From Hyphomonas adhaerens MHS-3 (GTDB lineage: Bacteria; Pseudomonadota; Alphaproteobacteria; Caulobacterales; Hyphomonadaceae): DNA of 64,000 nt. Within the stretch, counting starts at the first letter, position 1, and the number at the start of each line of letters is the position of its first letter. A model generated the notes under the pieces. The model searched no databases. It was not told the origin of the DNA and saw only the letters and a program-made list of their open reading frames with translations. The stretch lies in the NCBI RefSeq assembly GCF_000685235.1, contig NZ_ARYH01000001.1, positions 1,612,001 to 1,676,000 on the forward strand. Direction: 5' to 3'. Positions 56,989 through 64,000 of the stretch are shown here, piece after piece. The translations under genes were made by a program, and so were the position numbers.

Positions 56989-58527
56989 CTAGAAAGCGGA
57001 AACCGGAGGTACTTTTCCGGCCCACGGACGGGCCTGTTCCAGTTCCAGCGCCAGTTCGAACAGGAGCGGGTCATCGCCGCGCTTGCCCGAGAACATCGCA
57101 CCGACCGGCAGGCCGCCATCTGTCCATGCCAGCGGCACGCTCATCGAGGCCGCACCAGCCACGTTCATCGGCGCGGTGAATGCCGCAAAGGTGATGACGC
57201 GGTCATACAGGATTTCATAATCGACCGTCGGGGCCTGTTCGCCGAGTTTGACGGCCGGGCTGCCGGTCGTCGGCGTCAGCAGCACGTCGATGTCGGAGAA
57301 CCCGGTATCGTATACGGACTCGAAATTCTTCAGCCAGGCGACGGTCGCGTCCATCTCGTCCTGTCGGGACAGGAACATGTTGGTCAGGCCCAGGGTCCAG
57401 GGCTCGATAATGTCCGGGCCGACCGGCTTGCCGGAATAGTCGCTCGCCTGTTGGGCGAATTCAGCCGCCCCGGCCGCCCAGTAGAGCAGGAAGTGATCGA
57501 TGAATTCCTGACCGGAGAAGGGCGGCTTCCACGCAACGACTTCGTGACCGAGATCGGTGCAGAGTTTGGCAACGTCTTCCAACGCGGCCTTCGTCTCTGG
57601 CGCGACCGGCGTGCCAGCCGGGGCATCGGTCGTGAAACCGATCTTCAGGCGGCGGCCAACCGGTTTCAGGTCCGGCGCCAGCGGGGCAAAGGTGCCGTCA
57701 TTGGTCTGCGTGTCGCGGAACAGGTTGATCGAGTCGCGCACGGAAATGGTGACGGCATGCTGGACCGAAATGTCCACCGGCGGGGCTTCGGGGCCGTGTG
57801 CCGGGAGCTGTCCGCGGGACGGCTTCAGGCCGAAGACGCCGCAGGTCGACGCAGGAATACGGATCGAGCCGCCGCCGTCGCTGGCATGCGCGAACGGCAC
57901 CACGCGGGCAGCGACCAGCGCAGCAGAGCCGCCGGAGGAGCCGCCAACGATGCGCGTCGTATCCCATGGGTTGCAGGTCTCGCCGGTCACCAGGGCTTCC
58001 GTGGATGCCATCAGGCCCATTTCCGGAGAGGTCGACTTGCCCAGGACGACGACGCCTTCGGCGCGCCATTTGGCTGGCAGCGGATCGTCCTTGCCGGGGT
58101 CAAAGCCCTTGAAGGCACGGCTGCCATACCAGGTTTGCGCACCGTTCCAGTTGTGCAGGTCCTTGATGAAGGTCGGGACGCCCTGGTACGGGCCGGCAGG
58201 TGTGTGGCCGGCTTCGGCGCGGGCGGTGTCGAAGATTTCTGTGGCAAGCGCGTTGAGCTGGCCGTTGACGGCCTTGGTACGGGCGATGGCAGCGTTCACT
58301 TCCGCGAGCGATGTCGTTTCTCCGCTTGCGATCCGGGCGGCCATTTCGGTGCCGTCAATCCAGCCGGCGGGTGCGGAAGAGGTGGGTGCAACAGGTGCCG
58401 CGGCCGGTGTTGCCGAGGTGCCGACGGCCGCCTCAGGCGCTGTTTGGGTGCCGGTCTGGCCGCAGGCGGCCAGTGCGCCCATTGCGGCTCCGCCAAGCAA
58501 GACGCCCCGTCTCGTAATCCGTGCCAT
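56989..58527 (-). CDS. Amidase-signature hydrolase, Tat lipoprotein
   Basis: A 512-aa exported amidase. The start ATG at 58527 opens a twin-arginine-like signal (ITRRGVLLGGAAMGALAAC) that also ends in a lipobox. After a low-complexity Ala/Thr/Pro linker the amidase core shows the catalytic Lys in FIKDL, the cis-Ser in GGSSGGSAALVAA and the nucleophile Ser in DGGGSIRIPAS. All three catalytic residues are present. Substrate is unknown; relatives act on amides and nitriles. It is divergent from the APH gene. Confidence 0.9.
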   Translation of the reverse strand: MARITRRGVLLGGAAMGALAACGQTGTQTAPEAAVGTSATPAAAPVAPTSSAPAGWIDGTEMAARIASGETTSLAEVNAAIARTKAVNGQLNALATEIFDTARAEAGHTPAGPYQGVPTFIKDLHNWNGAQTWYGSRAFKGFDPGKDDPLPAKWRAEGVVVLGKSTSPEMGLMASTEALVTGETCNPWDTTRIVGGSSGGSAALVAARVVPFAHASDGGGSIRIPASTCGVFGLKPSRGQLPAHGPEAPPVDISVQHAVTISVRDSINLFRDTQTNDGTFAPLAPDLKPVGRRLKIGFTTDAPAGTPVAPETKAALEDVAKLCTDLGHEVVAWKPPFSGQEFIDHFLLYWAAGAAEFAQQASDYSGKPVGPDIIEPWTLGLTNMFLSRQDEMDATVAWLKNFESVYDTGFSDIDVLLTPTTGSPAVKLGEQAPTVDYEILYDRVITFAAFTAPMNVAGAASMSVPLAWTDGGLPVGAMFSGKRGDDPLLFELALELEQARPWAGKVPPVSAF

Positions 58528-58609
58528 GTGTTTCGCTCCGATTCTATTTTTTTGGCTTTCAGGCGCGCAAGGTGTATCGGAGCGCTCCGCAGCGCAAGGG
58601 GAGACGCAG

Positions 58610-59497
58610 ATGACCGCAGGAACACCACCCGCCGAAATCGACATCACCGTTGCGCTGGTCCGGAAGCTGCTGCAGGCGCAGCACCCGGACCTCGCCGGTC
58701 TGCCCCTCGAAATCGCCGGGGAGGGGTGGGATAATGTGATGGTGCGCCTGGGCGAAGATCTTGTCCTGCGCCTGCCGCGCCGGAACGTGGCGGACCAGCT
58801 GCTGCGCAATGAGCAACGCTGGCTGCCGGAGCTGGCCCCGCGTTTGCCGCTGCCTGTGCCGGTCCCGCTGCGGACCGGCGTGCCGGGAGAGGGCTACCCT
58901 TATGTCTGGAGCGTGTTGCGCTGGATCGAAGGGGAGACAGCCGATCTTGCCCCGCCAGATGCGTCAGAGGCGCCGGTCCTCGCAGGTTTCCTGAAAGCCT
59001 TGCACCAGACAGCTCCTGACGGGGCCCCTTCCAGCGAGGTGCGTGGCTGCCCGCTCGGGAACAGGCTTGAGAACATAGAGCGGCGCATGGCTGTGCTGGC
59101 CGAGGAGACGGACGCGATTACATCGGCGATCCGGCAGGCATGGCGCGCGGGGCTTGCCGCGCCGATTGACCTGCCACGCCTGTGGGTAGCGGGCGATGTG
59201 CACGCCCGAAACGTCCTTGTGCGGAATGGGAAGTTCGCCGCGTTCATCGATTGGGGGGATATCTGCGCAGGCGATCCGGCGAGTGACCTCGCTTCGATCT
59301 GGGGCCTGTTCGAATCTGCCGATGCCCGGCGCGCGGCAATCGACGCCTATGGCATGAGCGAGGCCACACTCGCCCGAGCGCGTGGCTGGGCCGTTATGTA
59401 TGGGGTCCTCCTGCTGGAGACGGGCCGGCACGACCATCCCCGTCATGCGAAGATGGGCGCCGACACGCTCCGCAGGTTGACCGAAGACCTTACTTGA
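58610..59497 (+). CDS. Aminoglycoside phosphotransferase-family kinase
   Basis: A 295-aa APH-fold kinase. NVMVRLGEDLVLRLPRR is the nucleotide-binding N-lobe with its Lys/Arg region; the catalytic loop is VAGDVHARNVLV (usually HGDxxxxN) with FIDWGDICAGDPASDLAS as the metal-binding motif. The catalytic-loop Asp is kept while the first His is Ala, as in several choline-kinase-like relatives. AAGGGGAG precedes the ATG at 58610. The phosphoacceptor is unknown; antibiotic resistance is not implied. It overlaps sodC by eight bases tail to tail. Confidence 0.86.
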   Translation: MTAGTPPAEIDITVALVRKLLQAQHPDLAGLPLEIAGEGWDNVMVRLGEDLVLRLPRRNVADQLLRNEQRWLPELAPRLPLPVPVPLRTGVPGEGYPYVWSVLRWIEGETADLAPPDASEAPVLAGFLKALHQTAPDGAPSSEVRGCPLGNRLENIERRMAVLAEETDAITSAIRQAWRAGLAAPIDLPRLWVAGDVHARNVLVRNGKFAAFIDWGDICAGDPASDLASIWGLFESADARRAAIDAYGMSEATLARARGWAVMYGVLLLETGRHDHPRHAKMGADTLRRLTEDLT

Positions 59498-60137
59498 TCA
59501 CGCCGCAGGCGACGCGGGCGCCGGCCCCGCCGATCGGCTGGGTCATGTGATCGTCTTCGCCTTCGTGGATGATGATCGCAGAGCCGTCTCCCTCGACGAG
59601 GGCACCCAGCGTGTCGAGCGTGGTGAAGGCTTCATATCCGGCCGAGCCATCGGCAGCGGCCCAGATGTTCGGCAGGTCGCCATTTTCCGGTCCCTTGGGA
59701 TTCAGCAGGCCGTGGCCGCCTTCCATCTTGCCGACATGGCCGCCGGACATCTTGTACATGCCGATATCCGAACAGTCGCCGGTGGCGTGGAGGTGAATGC
59801 CGTGCCAGCCGGGTTCGAGGCTGCCGGGGGCCAGTTCGAGGCGGATGAGCATCCCGTTCGGGCCGTCGATCAGGTTGGCAGACCCGATGCTTTCGCCTTC
59901 AAGGCCGATCATGTCGGCGGTGCCGTGGCCCATGCTCGGGAAAACGCCTTCGTCCGGGCCGGGCATGTCTTCCGTCATGCCTTCGTGGTCCATCATGTCC
60001 ATCGGCATGGCGGGGGCGGCGTCTTCAGTGGTGGCAGGCGGTGTCTCGTTTCCTGCGTCCTGCGGCGTTGCCTGAGCGACGCTCGCGCAGGCGCCGAGGG
60101 CGATGGCGGATCCGAGTAGGGCAATGCGGCTGATCAT
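59490..60137 (-). CDS. sodC: Cu/Zn superoxide dismutase family protein
   Basis: An exported superoxide dismutase of 215 aa. The signal has a possible lipobox (LGAC). A Met/Asp/His-rich linker (PAMPMDMMDHEGMTEDM) precedes the SOD barrel. Copper and zinc ligands are visible in GIHLHATGDCSD, SGGHVGKMEGGHG and IIIHEGEDDHMTQPI; the disulfide cysteines are in GDC and VACGVI. All catalytic positions appear present. The Met/His-rich linker could help copper loading, an inference. It lies convergent with the kinase and divergent from tlyA. Confidence 0.92.
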   Translation of the reverse strand: MISRIALLGSAIALGACASVAQATPQDAGNETPPATTEDAAPAMPMDMMDHEGMTEDMPGPDEGVFPSMGHGTADMIGLEGESIGSANLIDGPNGMLIRLELAPGSLEPGWHGIHLHATGDCSDIGMYKMSGGHVGKMEGGHGLLNPKGPENGDLPNIWAAADGSAGYEAFTTLDTLGALVEGDGSAIIIHEGEDDHMTQPIGGAGARVACGVIK

Positions 60138-60204
60138 GGGGAGTCTCCTGTTTGCGGGTCTTTGCTATAGCATGCTTCAAACGTGTGTCAGGAAGACCAG
60201 TTCC

Positions 60205-60933
60205 ATGAAAGATCGTGCAGATCGCCTGCTTGTGACACTTGGCCTCTTCGAAAGCCGCGCCGGTGCACGGGCGGCCATCGAAGCGGGCCTTGTGCGCGTG
60301 GATGGCGCGCGGGTCGCCAAGCCCGCGCAGGAGATTTCAGCCGAGTCCGTGATCGAGGCCGATCCGGCGCACCCTTATGTCTCCCGGGGCGGGCTGAAGC
60401 TGGCCCATGGCCTTGAGGCGTTCGGCGTCGATCCGGCGGGCCGCCCATGCCTCGATATCGGCGCCTCGACCGGCGGTTTTACCGAGGTGCTCCTGCTGAA
60501 CGGGGCAGCGCATGTCACCGCCGTCGATGTCGGGCGCGGCCAGCTGCATCCGCGTATCGCGGGGGAGCCCCGCGTCACCAACTACGAGGCGACCGATGCG
60601 CGCCGCCTGACTGCGCACATGTTCCCGGACCCGCCCACGCTGCTGGTCTGCGATGCGAGTTTCATCTCTTTGGAAAAGCTGTTGGACGTGCCGCTGTCGC
60701 TCGCCGCGCCGGGGGCGGACTTTGTTGGCCTGTTCAAGCCGCAATTCGAAGTCGGCCGCGATCATGTCGGCAAGGGCGGCATCGTGACGGACCTGGCCGC
60801 CGCCGATGCGGCCGCCGGGCGCTTCAGTGACTGGATGACCGAAAAAGGCTGGCCCATCCATGCCTGGACGGCCAGCCCGATATCTGGCGGCGACGGCAAT
60901 GCCGAACGCCTGTTCCACGCGGTGAAGGCCTAG
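60205..60933 (+). CDS. tlyA: TlyA family rRNA 2'-O-methyltransferase
   Basis: A 242-aa protein with an N-terminal S4 RNA-binding domain (MKDRADRLLVTLGLFESRAG) and a Rossmann methyltransferase (CLDIGASTGGFTEVLL; CDASFISLEKLL). TlyA methylates cytidines in 16S and sometimes 23S rRNA; the older name is hemolysin A. ATG at 60205 begins the S4 fold. In related genomes it often follows dxs, but dxs is not here. It overlaps the next gene by four bases, tail to tail. Confidence 0.93.
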   Translation: MKDRADRLLVTLGLFESRAGARAAIEAGLVRVDGARVAKPAQEISAESVIEADPAHPYVSRGGLKLAHGLEAFGVDPAGRPCLDIGASTGGFTEVLLLNGAAHVTAVDVGRGQLHPRIAGEPRVTNYEATDARRLTAHMFPDPPTLLVCDASFISLEKLLDVPLSLAAPGADFVGLFKPQFEVGRDHVGKGGIVTDLAAADAAAGRFSDWMTEKGWPIHAWTASPISGGDGNAERLFHAVKA

Positions 60934-61697
60934 TAGCCGCCGTAAAGCTCGTCGTCATTCTCGCCGACGATTTCCCATTCGCCATTATAGCCTTCACGAC
61001 AGGCCGTGGCGGGGTCGCGGATCACCTGGCCGTCCGGCAGGGTCACTTCGCGCCACACTGTGCGGCATTCCTCAACCTGTGGGGCAGGGGCAGGCGCGGG
61101 GGCGGCAGCGCGCGGGGGCGGCGTGTTCGGATAAGCCGGATAGCTGGCCGGAGCGGGCGTCGATGCGCCCGGATGGGTGCGCAGATCCTGCGGTCCGCCA
61201 TAGAGGCCTTGCGTCGTCTGCGGGATCGAGCCGCCGGAATATTCCTGTGCGATATACGGGTAAGCGCCATAATCGGCCCGGAAGCTGCCGCCGTTGGGCG
61301 TCGCGACCTGGCACGGCGTTGAGCTGTTCGAGGCCATGGCATTGCCGGCCATGCCGCCGACAATCGCGCCGAGCAGCGCACCGGCGACGACTTCGCCGTC
61401 ATTATTGCCCTTGTCCCAATAACCGCGGCGGCCATACCGGCCGTAGCGGCCACGCCGATCATAGCGGTTATAGTGCCAGCGGCTGTCATTATCGCCGACA
61501 TTGTTGCCGATCGCGCCGCCTGCGGCTGCGCCGACAATGGCCCCGATTACGGTGCCAGCGGTCTTGTTGTCCTTGTTCTGGCGCTCGCACGCGGAATTGT
61601 ACGGCGTGCCATAGCCATAAGACTGCGCCGAAGCTGCGAGGGGGGCGGCAACCATGGCCGTCAGGGCCATTCCGCCGATCAGAAGAGACTTCACCAT
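60930..61697 (-). CDS. Exported glycine-zipper protein
   Basis: A 255-aa secreted protein: signal peptide ending AASAQS, two glycine-zipper segments (TVIGAIVGAAAGGAIGNNVG and VVAGALLGAIVGGMAGNAMA) split by an Arg/Tyr-rich spacer, then a Pro/Ala-rich stretch and a C-terminal cysteine-containing domain (ECRTVWREVTLPDG). This matches periplasmic or outer-membrane proteins of the Gly-zipper type whose role is envelope integrity; exact function unknown. GGAGAA precedes the ATG. Confidence 0.85.
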   Translation of the reverse strand: MVKSLLIGGMALTAMVAAPLAASAQSYGYGTPYNSACERQNKDNKTAGTVIGAIVGAAAGGAIGNNVGDNDSRWHYNRYDRRGRYGRYGRRGYWDKGNNDGEVVAGALLGAIVGGMAGNAMASNSSTPCQVATPNGGSFRADYGAYPYIAQEYSGGSIPQTTQGLYGGPQDLRTHPGASTPAPASYPAYPNTPPPRAAAPAPAPAPQVEECRTVWREVTLPDGQVIRDPATACREGYNGEWEIVGENDDELYGGY

Positions 61698-61827
61698 CTC
61701 GTATTCTCCTTATCCGGTGGCCGCAGGACCACCAGTCTGACCTGCACACTGGCAAAGCCAACCTGAACCGGACCTGAAGGCTGCCCAAAAGCTGGACGGC
61801 GGCCCGCACCCACCACATATTCAGCCT

Positions 61828-62901
61828 ATGGGATTGTTCGACCGTGCCGCTCTTGCTGCAGGACGTGCCCGCTACGCGGCGGCGCAGGGCCTGCGTTCGG
61901 CCTGGTACGGGGCCCAGATGCGGGCCGCAAAATCCCGCACGACCGGCTTTTACCGGCCGGACGATCCGGAGTTTTCGCCGACGCGCGGCAAGCCCGACAT
62001 GGCCCGCTTGCGCAAGGCCTATTTCGACCTTTTCCTGCAGGACCGGCGGAATGTGGAGGCGGGGCTCTATCCGGCGCCGCGCGATGTCAGCATCGCTCAC
62101 CTTCCCGACGCCCTGAAATCCGCCCGGGCGTTTCAGGCCGATGTCGAAGCCGTCGAGCGAAGACGGCAGGCCCGCGACGGCACCGAAGTGCAGGCGGAAT
62201 TGCCGGAAGGGTCCAACCGCTACCCGGAATACTACCGCCAGAATTTCCATTACCAGTCCGGCGGCTGGTTCAGCGATGACAGTGCAGAGCTTTACGACAC
62301 GCAGGTCGAGGCCCTGTTCACCGGCACGGCGGACGCGATGCGCCGGGCGGCGCTGGCGGAGATTGCACGCGAACTGAAAGGCCGGGACCAGCGCGGCGTG
62401 TCCCTTCTGGATGTCGCCTGCGGCAATGGCCGGTTCCTGAAGACGGTGATGAATGTCTGGCCGCGCCTGAAGGCCGCGGGACTTGATCTGTCCCCGAACT
62501 ATACAGACGCGGCGCGGGGGCGCCTTGCGCCCTGGCCACAGGTTGAGGTTTTTCACGAGGCGGCAGAGGCGATGCCGCTGCCGGATGCGTCACGCGACAT
62601 CGTGGTCTCGATTTTTCTGTTCCACGAATTGCCGCCGGAGGTGCGCGCGCCTGTCCTGGCAGAGGTGTTCCGTATACTGAAACCAGGCGGCCTGTTCGTG
62701 CTGGCCGACAGCGTTCAGTTCGGCGACCATGACGGCATTGACGGCGTGCTGGAATATTTCCCGCATGGCTTCCATGAGCCTTATTATGACTCCTATCTCG
62801 CCTGGGATGTGGACGCGGCTGCCATCGGGCAGGGCTTTGTCAAAGAGCGCGAAACCCTGGCTTTCCTGACAAAAGTCACCACCTGGCGGCGGCCTGCCTG
62901 A
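61828..62901 (+). CDS. Class I SAM-dependent methyltransferase (large)
   Basis: A 357-aa protein. The first 170 residues are Arg-rich and lack an obvious fold. The methyltransferase starts with LLDVACGNGRFLKTV (motif I), AGLDLSPNY (acidic ligand) and LKPGGLFVLADSVQFGD. The ending PYYDSYLAWD resembles a conserved alphaproteobacterial/mycobacterial group of unknown substrate. Ribosome site is weak. It stands alone, divergent from the glycine-zipper gene. Confidence 0.85.
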   Translation: MGLFDRAALAAGRARYAAAQGLRSAWYGAQMRAAKSRTTGFYRPDDPEFSPTRGKPDMARLRKAYFDLFLQDRRNVEAGLYPAPRDVSIAHLPDALKSARAFQADVEAVERRRQARDGTEVQAELPEGSNRYPEYYRQNFHYQSGGWFSDDSAELYDTQVEALFTGTADAMRRAALAEIARELKGRDQRGVSLLDVACGNGRFLKTVMNVWPRLKAAGLDLSPNYTDAARGRLAPWPQVEVFHEAAEAMPLPDASRDIVVSIFLFHELPPEVRAPVLAEVFRILKPGGLFVLADSVQFGDHDGIDGVLEYFPHGFHEPYYDSYLAWDVDAAAIGQGFVKERETLAFLTKVTTWRRPA

Positions 62902-63141
62902 CAAGCCCTTCCAGTTAAGCCCTGTGATTGATGCGTGACCGGATTGTGGCGGCCATGAGGCATAGGCGTGCGCGGCGCTTCTGCCACTCAAATTTCAGTA
63001 AATTACCTAGGTTTCACAAAGTGTTGTGGCGCTGCCACAGGGGGATCACACTGTACGTAGATTGTGTTTTCGTAAGCTTCTTTCCGGTCGCGGAAGGCCT
63101 AGTTGAAGGCCACGCAATCTTGCGGACAAAGGAGTTAGAAA

Positions 63142-63639
63142 ATGAAACTTGCACTCGCTTCGCTCGCCGCTCTCGCTGTCGCGACCCCGGCCTTCGCCCA
63201 AGGCGATATCGAACTCGGCGCAGCCTATTCGCACTTCGACGCTGATGGCGCCAACCTCGACGCTCTCACCGCACGTGGCACCTATTTCTTCACCCCGCAT
63301 GTCGGTGTGGAAGGCGAAGCCTCGATCGGTGTCGGCGATGACAATGTCGGCGCGGCAAAAGTCGAACTCGACAATTCGCTCGCCGCATTCGGTGTGGTCC
63401 AGATGCCGGTTGCCGAGCGCGTCGACCTGTTCGCCCGCGCCGGTTACGCCACCAATGACTACAATGTTGACGTCCCGGGTCTGGGCAGCGCGTCAGGCGA
63501 AGATGACGGCCTGGCTTATGGCGTTGGCGGCAAGGTCTTCCTGACCGACCGTTTTGGCCTGCGCGCCGATGTCACCCGCTATGAAGGCGACGACACCGAT
63601 GCCGACGTCATCTCTGTCGGCGGCGTCATGAAATTCTAA
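63142..63639 (+). CDS. Small outer-membrane beta-barrel protein
   Basis: A 165-aa exported protein: signal peptide MKLALASLAALAVATPAFA, then eight alternating amphipathic strands (HVGVEGEASIGVGDDN, RVDLFARAGYATND and others) ending in phenylalanine (SVGGVMKF). This is the OmpA-like or Opa-like small barrel pattern. AAAGGAG precedes the ATG, and a strong terminator follows, so the gene is likely well expressed and monocistronic. Confidence 0.88.
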   Translation: MKLALASLAALAVATPAFAQGDIELGAAYSHFDADGANLDALTARGTYFFTPHVGVEGEASIGVGDDNVGAAKVELDNSLAAFGVVQMPVAERVDLFARAGYATNDYNVDVPGLGSASGEDDGLAYGVGGKVFLTDRFGLRADVTRYEGDDTDADVISVGGVMKF

Positions 63640-63668
63640 GCTTCCCACCTCTCCAACGGGAATACACT

Positions 63669-63701
63669 GCCCCCGGTGCTTCGGTGCCGGGGGCTTTTTT
63701 T
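63669..63701 (+). terminator. Rho-independent terminator of the small barrel gene
   Basis: GCCCCCGG (63669-63676) pairs with CCGGGGGC (63687-63694) around a 10-base loop with an inner TTCG, followed by seven T. It lies 29 bases past the barrel gene's stop. Confidence 0.92.
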
Positions 63702-63711
63702 GTTTTGGAGT

Positions 63712-64000
63712 TCAGTTTCCAGTCTGGCCGCGGTGGCGCAGTTTCTGGTCCGCCAGCACGCAGGCCATCATGGCCTCGGCCACGGGCACGGCGCGGATGC
63801 CGACGCAGGGGTCGTGGCGGCCCTTGGTGCGCACGTCCACATTCTCGCCGTCGCGGGTGACGGACTGGACTTCGTTCAGGATCGAAGAGGTCGGCTTGAT
63901 GGCAATGCGAACGATCAGGTCCTGCCCGGTGGAGATGCCCCCGGCCACACCGCCATTATTGTTCGACAGGAAGAGGGGGCCGTCATTGCCCGCGCGCATC
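63712..64000 (-). CDS. aroC: Chorismate synthase, C-terminal part (runs off window)
   Basis: Last step of the shikimate pathway, needing reduced FMN. About 96 residues are visible: [18 protein letters not shown], the conserved GGISTG with its Asn-rich approach, IAIKPTSSI, and [18 protein letters not shown], both chorismate synthase signatures. The stop is at 63712; the start lies beyond the window, so the gene is cut by the window edge rather than broken. Confidence 0.95.
   Translation of the reverse strand, partial: MRAGNDGPLFLSNNNGGVAGGISTGQDLIVRIAIKPTSSILNEVQSVTRDGENVDVRTKGRHDPCVGIRAVPVAEAMMACVLADQKLRHRGQTGN

Noticed and set aside
56176-58734. Long plus-strand frame of 852 codons
   Set aside because: Antisense to zntB and the amidase; no recognisable domain.

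Overview
The window looks like the chromosome of a high-GC (roughly 60 %+) alphaproteobacterium of the Hyphomonadaceae/Caulobacterales type. The best evidence is a circularly permuted (two-piece) tmRNA gene on the minus strand at about 24536-24820, with a readable tag ANDNFAEGELMAA, together with an alpha-type SspB adaptor, DUF4169 and DUF1993 proteins, an ESFPASDPP-type small protein, a TonB-dependent receptor and an HPr/EIIA-Man pair. The genus is an inference. No phage, transposase, CRISPR array, rRNA or tRNA gene was seen. Genes are dense, with frequent ATGA/TTGA stop-start overlaps.

Layout. 0-7 kb: TonB receptor, a queC-queE-queD operon for 7-deazaguanine synthesis, a pirin, small proteins and a REP-like palindrome. 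7-13 kb: an AT-richer DUF2971 gene coupled to the end of gyrB, then a DbpA-type DEAD-box helicase. 13-16.5 kb: a compact minus-strand run sspB, two hotdog thioesterases, a cytochrome P450 and a methyltransferase. 17-24.5 kb: a sphingosine-phosphate-lyase-like PLP enzyme, cardiolipin synthase and a divergent EEP hydrolase, a hidden DUF1127-like small gene, a luciferase-like monooxygenase, a GST and membrane proteins. 24.5-28.3 kb (minus): dapB, EIIA, HPr, an M28 peptidase lipoprotein and tmRNA. 28.5-36.4 kb: glutathione-dependent formaldehyde oxidation (frmA at 28500, fghA at 35556) with DUF1993, VOC, RidA-lipoprotein, rhodanese, GST and a large secreted orphan in between. 36.5-45.6 kb: hemN, a DsrE-like exported protein, a RusA-like nuclease coupled to an L7/L12-CTD-like membrane protein, fumC with an orphan downstream, an SDR, a SulP transporter, GNAT and small proteins. 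45.6-64 kb: a TPR lipoprotein, DUF3291, an OYE-family reductase, UvrD/PcrA helicase, an RND pump with its adaptor, ZntB, a Tat-lipoprotein amidase, an APH-fold kinase, SodC, TlyA, a glycine-zipper protein, a methyltransferase, a small outer-membrane barrel and the 3' part of aroC running off the window.

Functional links. The tmRNA and SspB belong to the same trans-translation/ClpXP quality-control pathway. frmA and fghA carry out consecutive steps of formaldehyde oxidation. The que operon makes preQ0. The P450, methyltransferase and thioesterases look like a small, uncharacterised lipid or secondary-metabolite tailoring operon. I see no clear large novel system. The most interesting leads are a QueD with tyrosine at the expected catalytic-cysteine position, the overlapping small ORFs at 20644-20854, three 11-bp repeats in front of frmA, the TTGA-coupled RusA/L7-L12-like pair, and three low-GC orphan genes.
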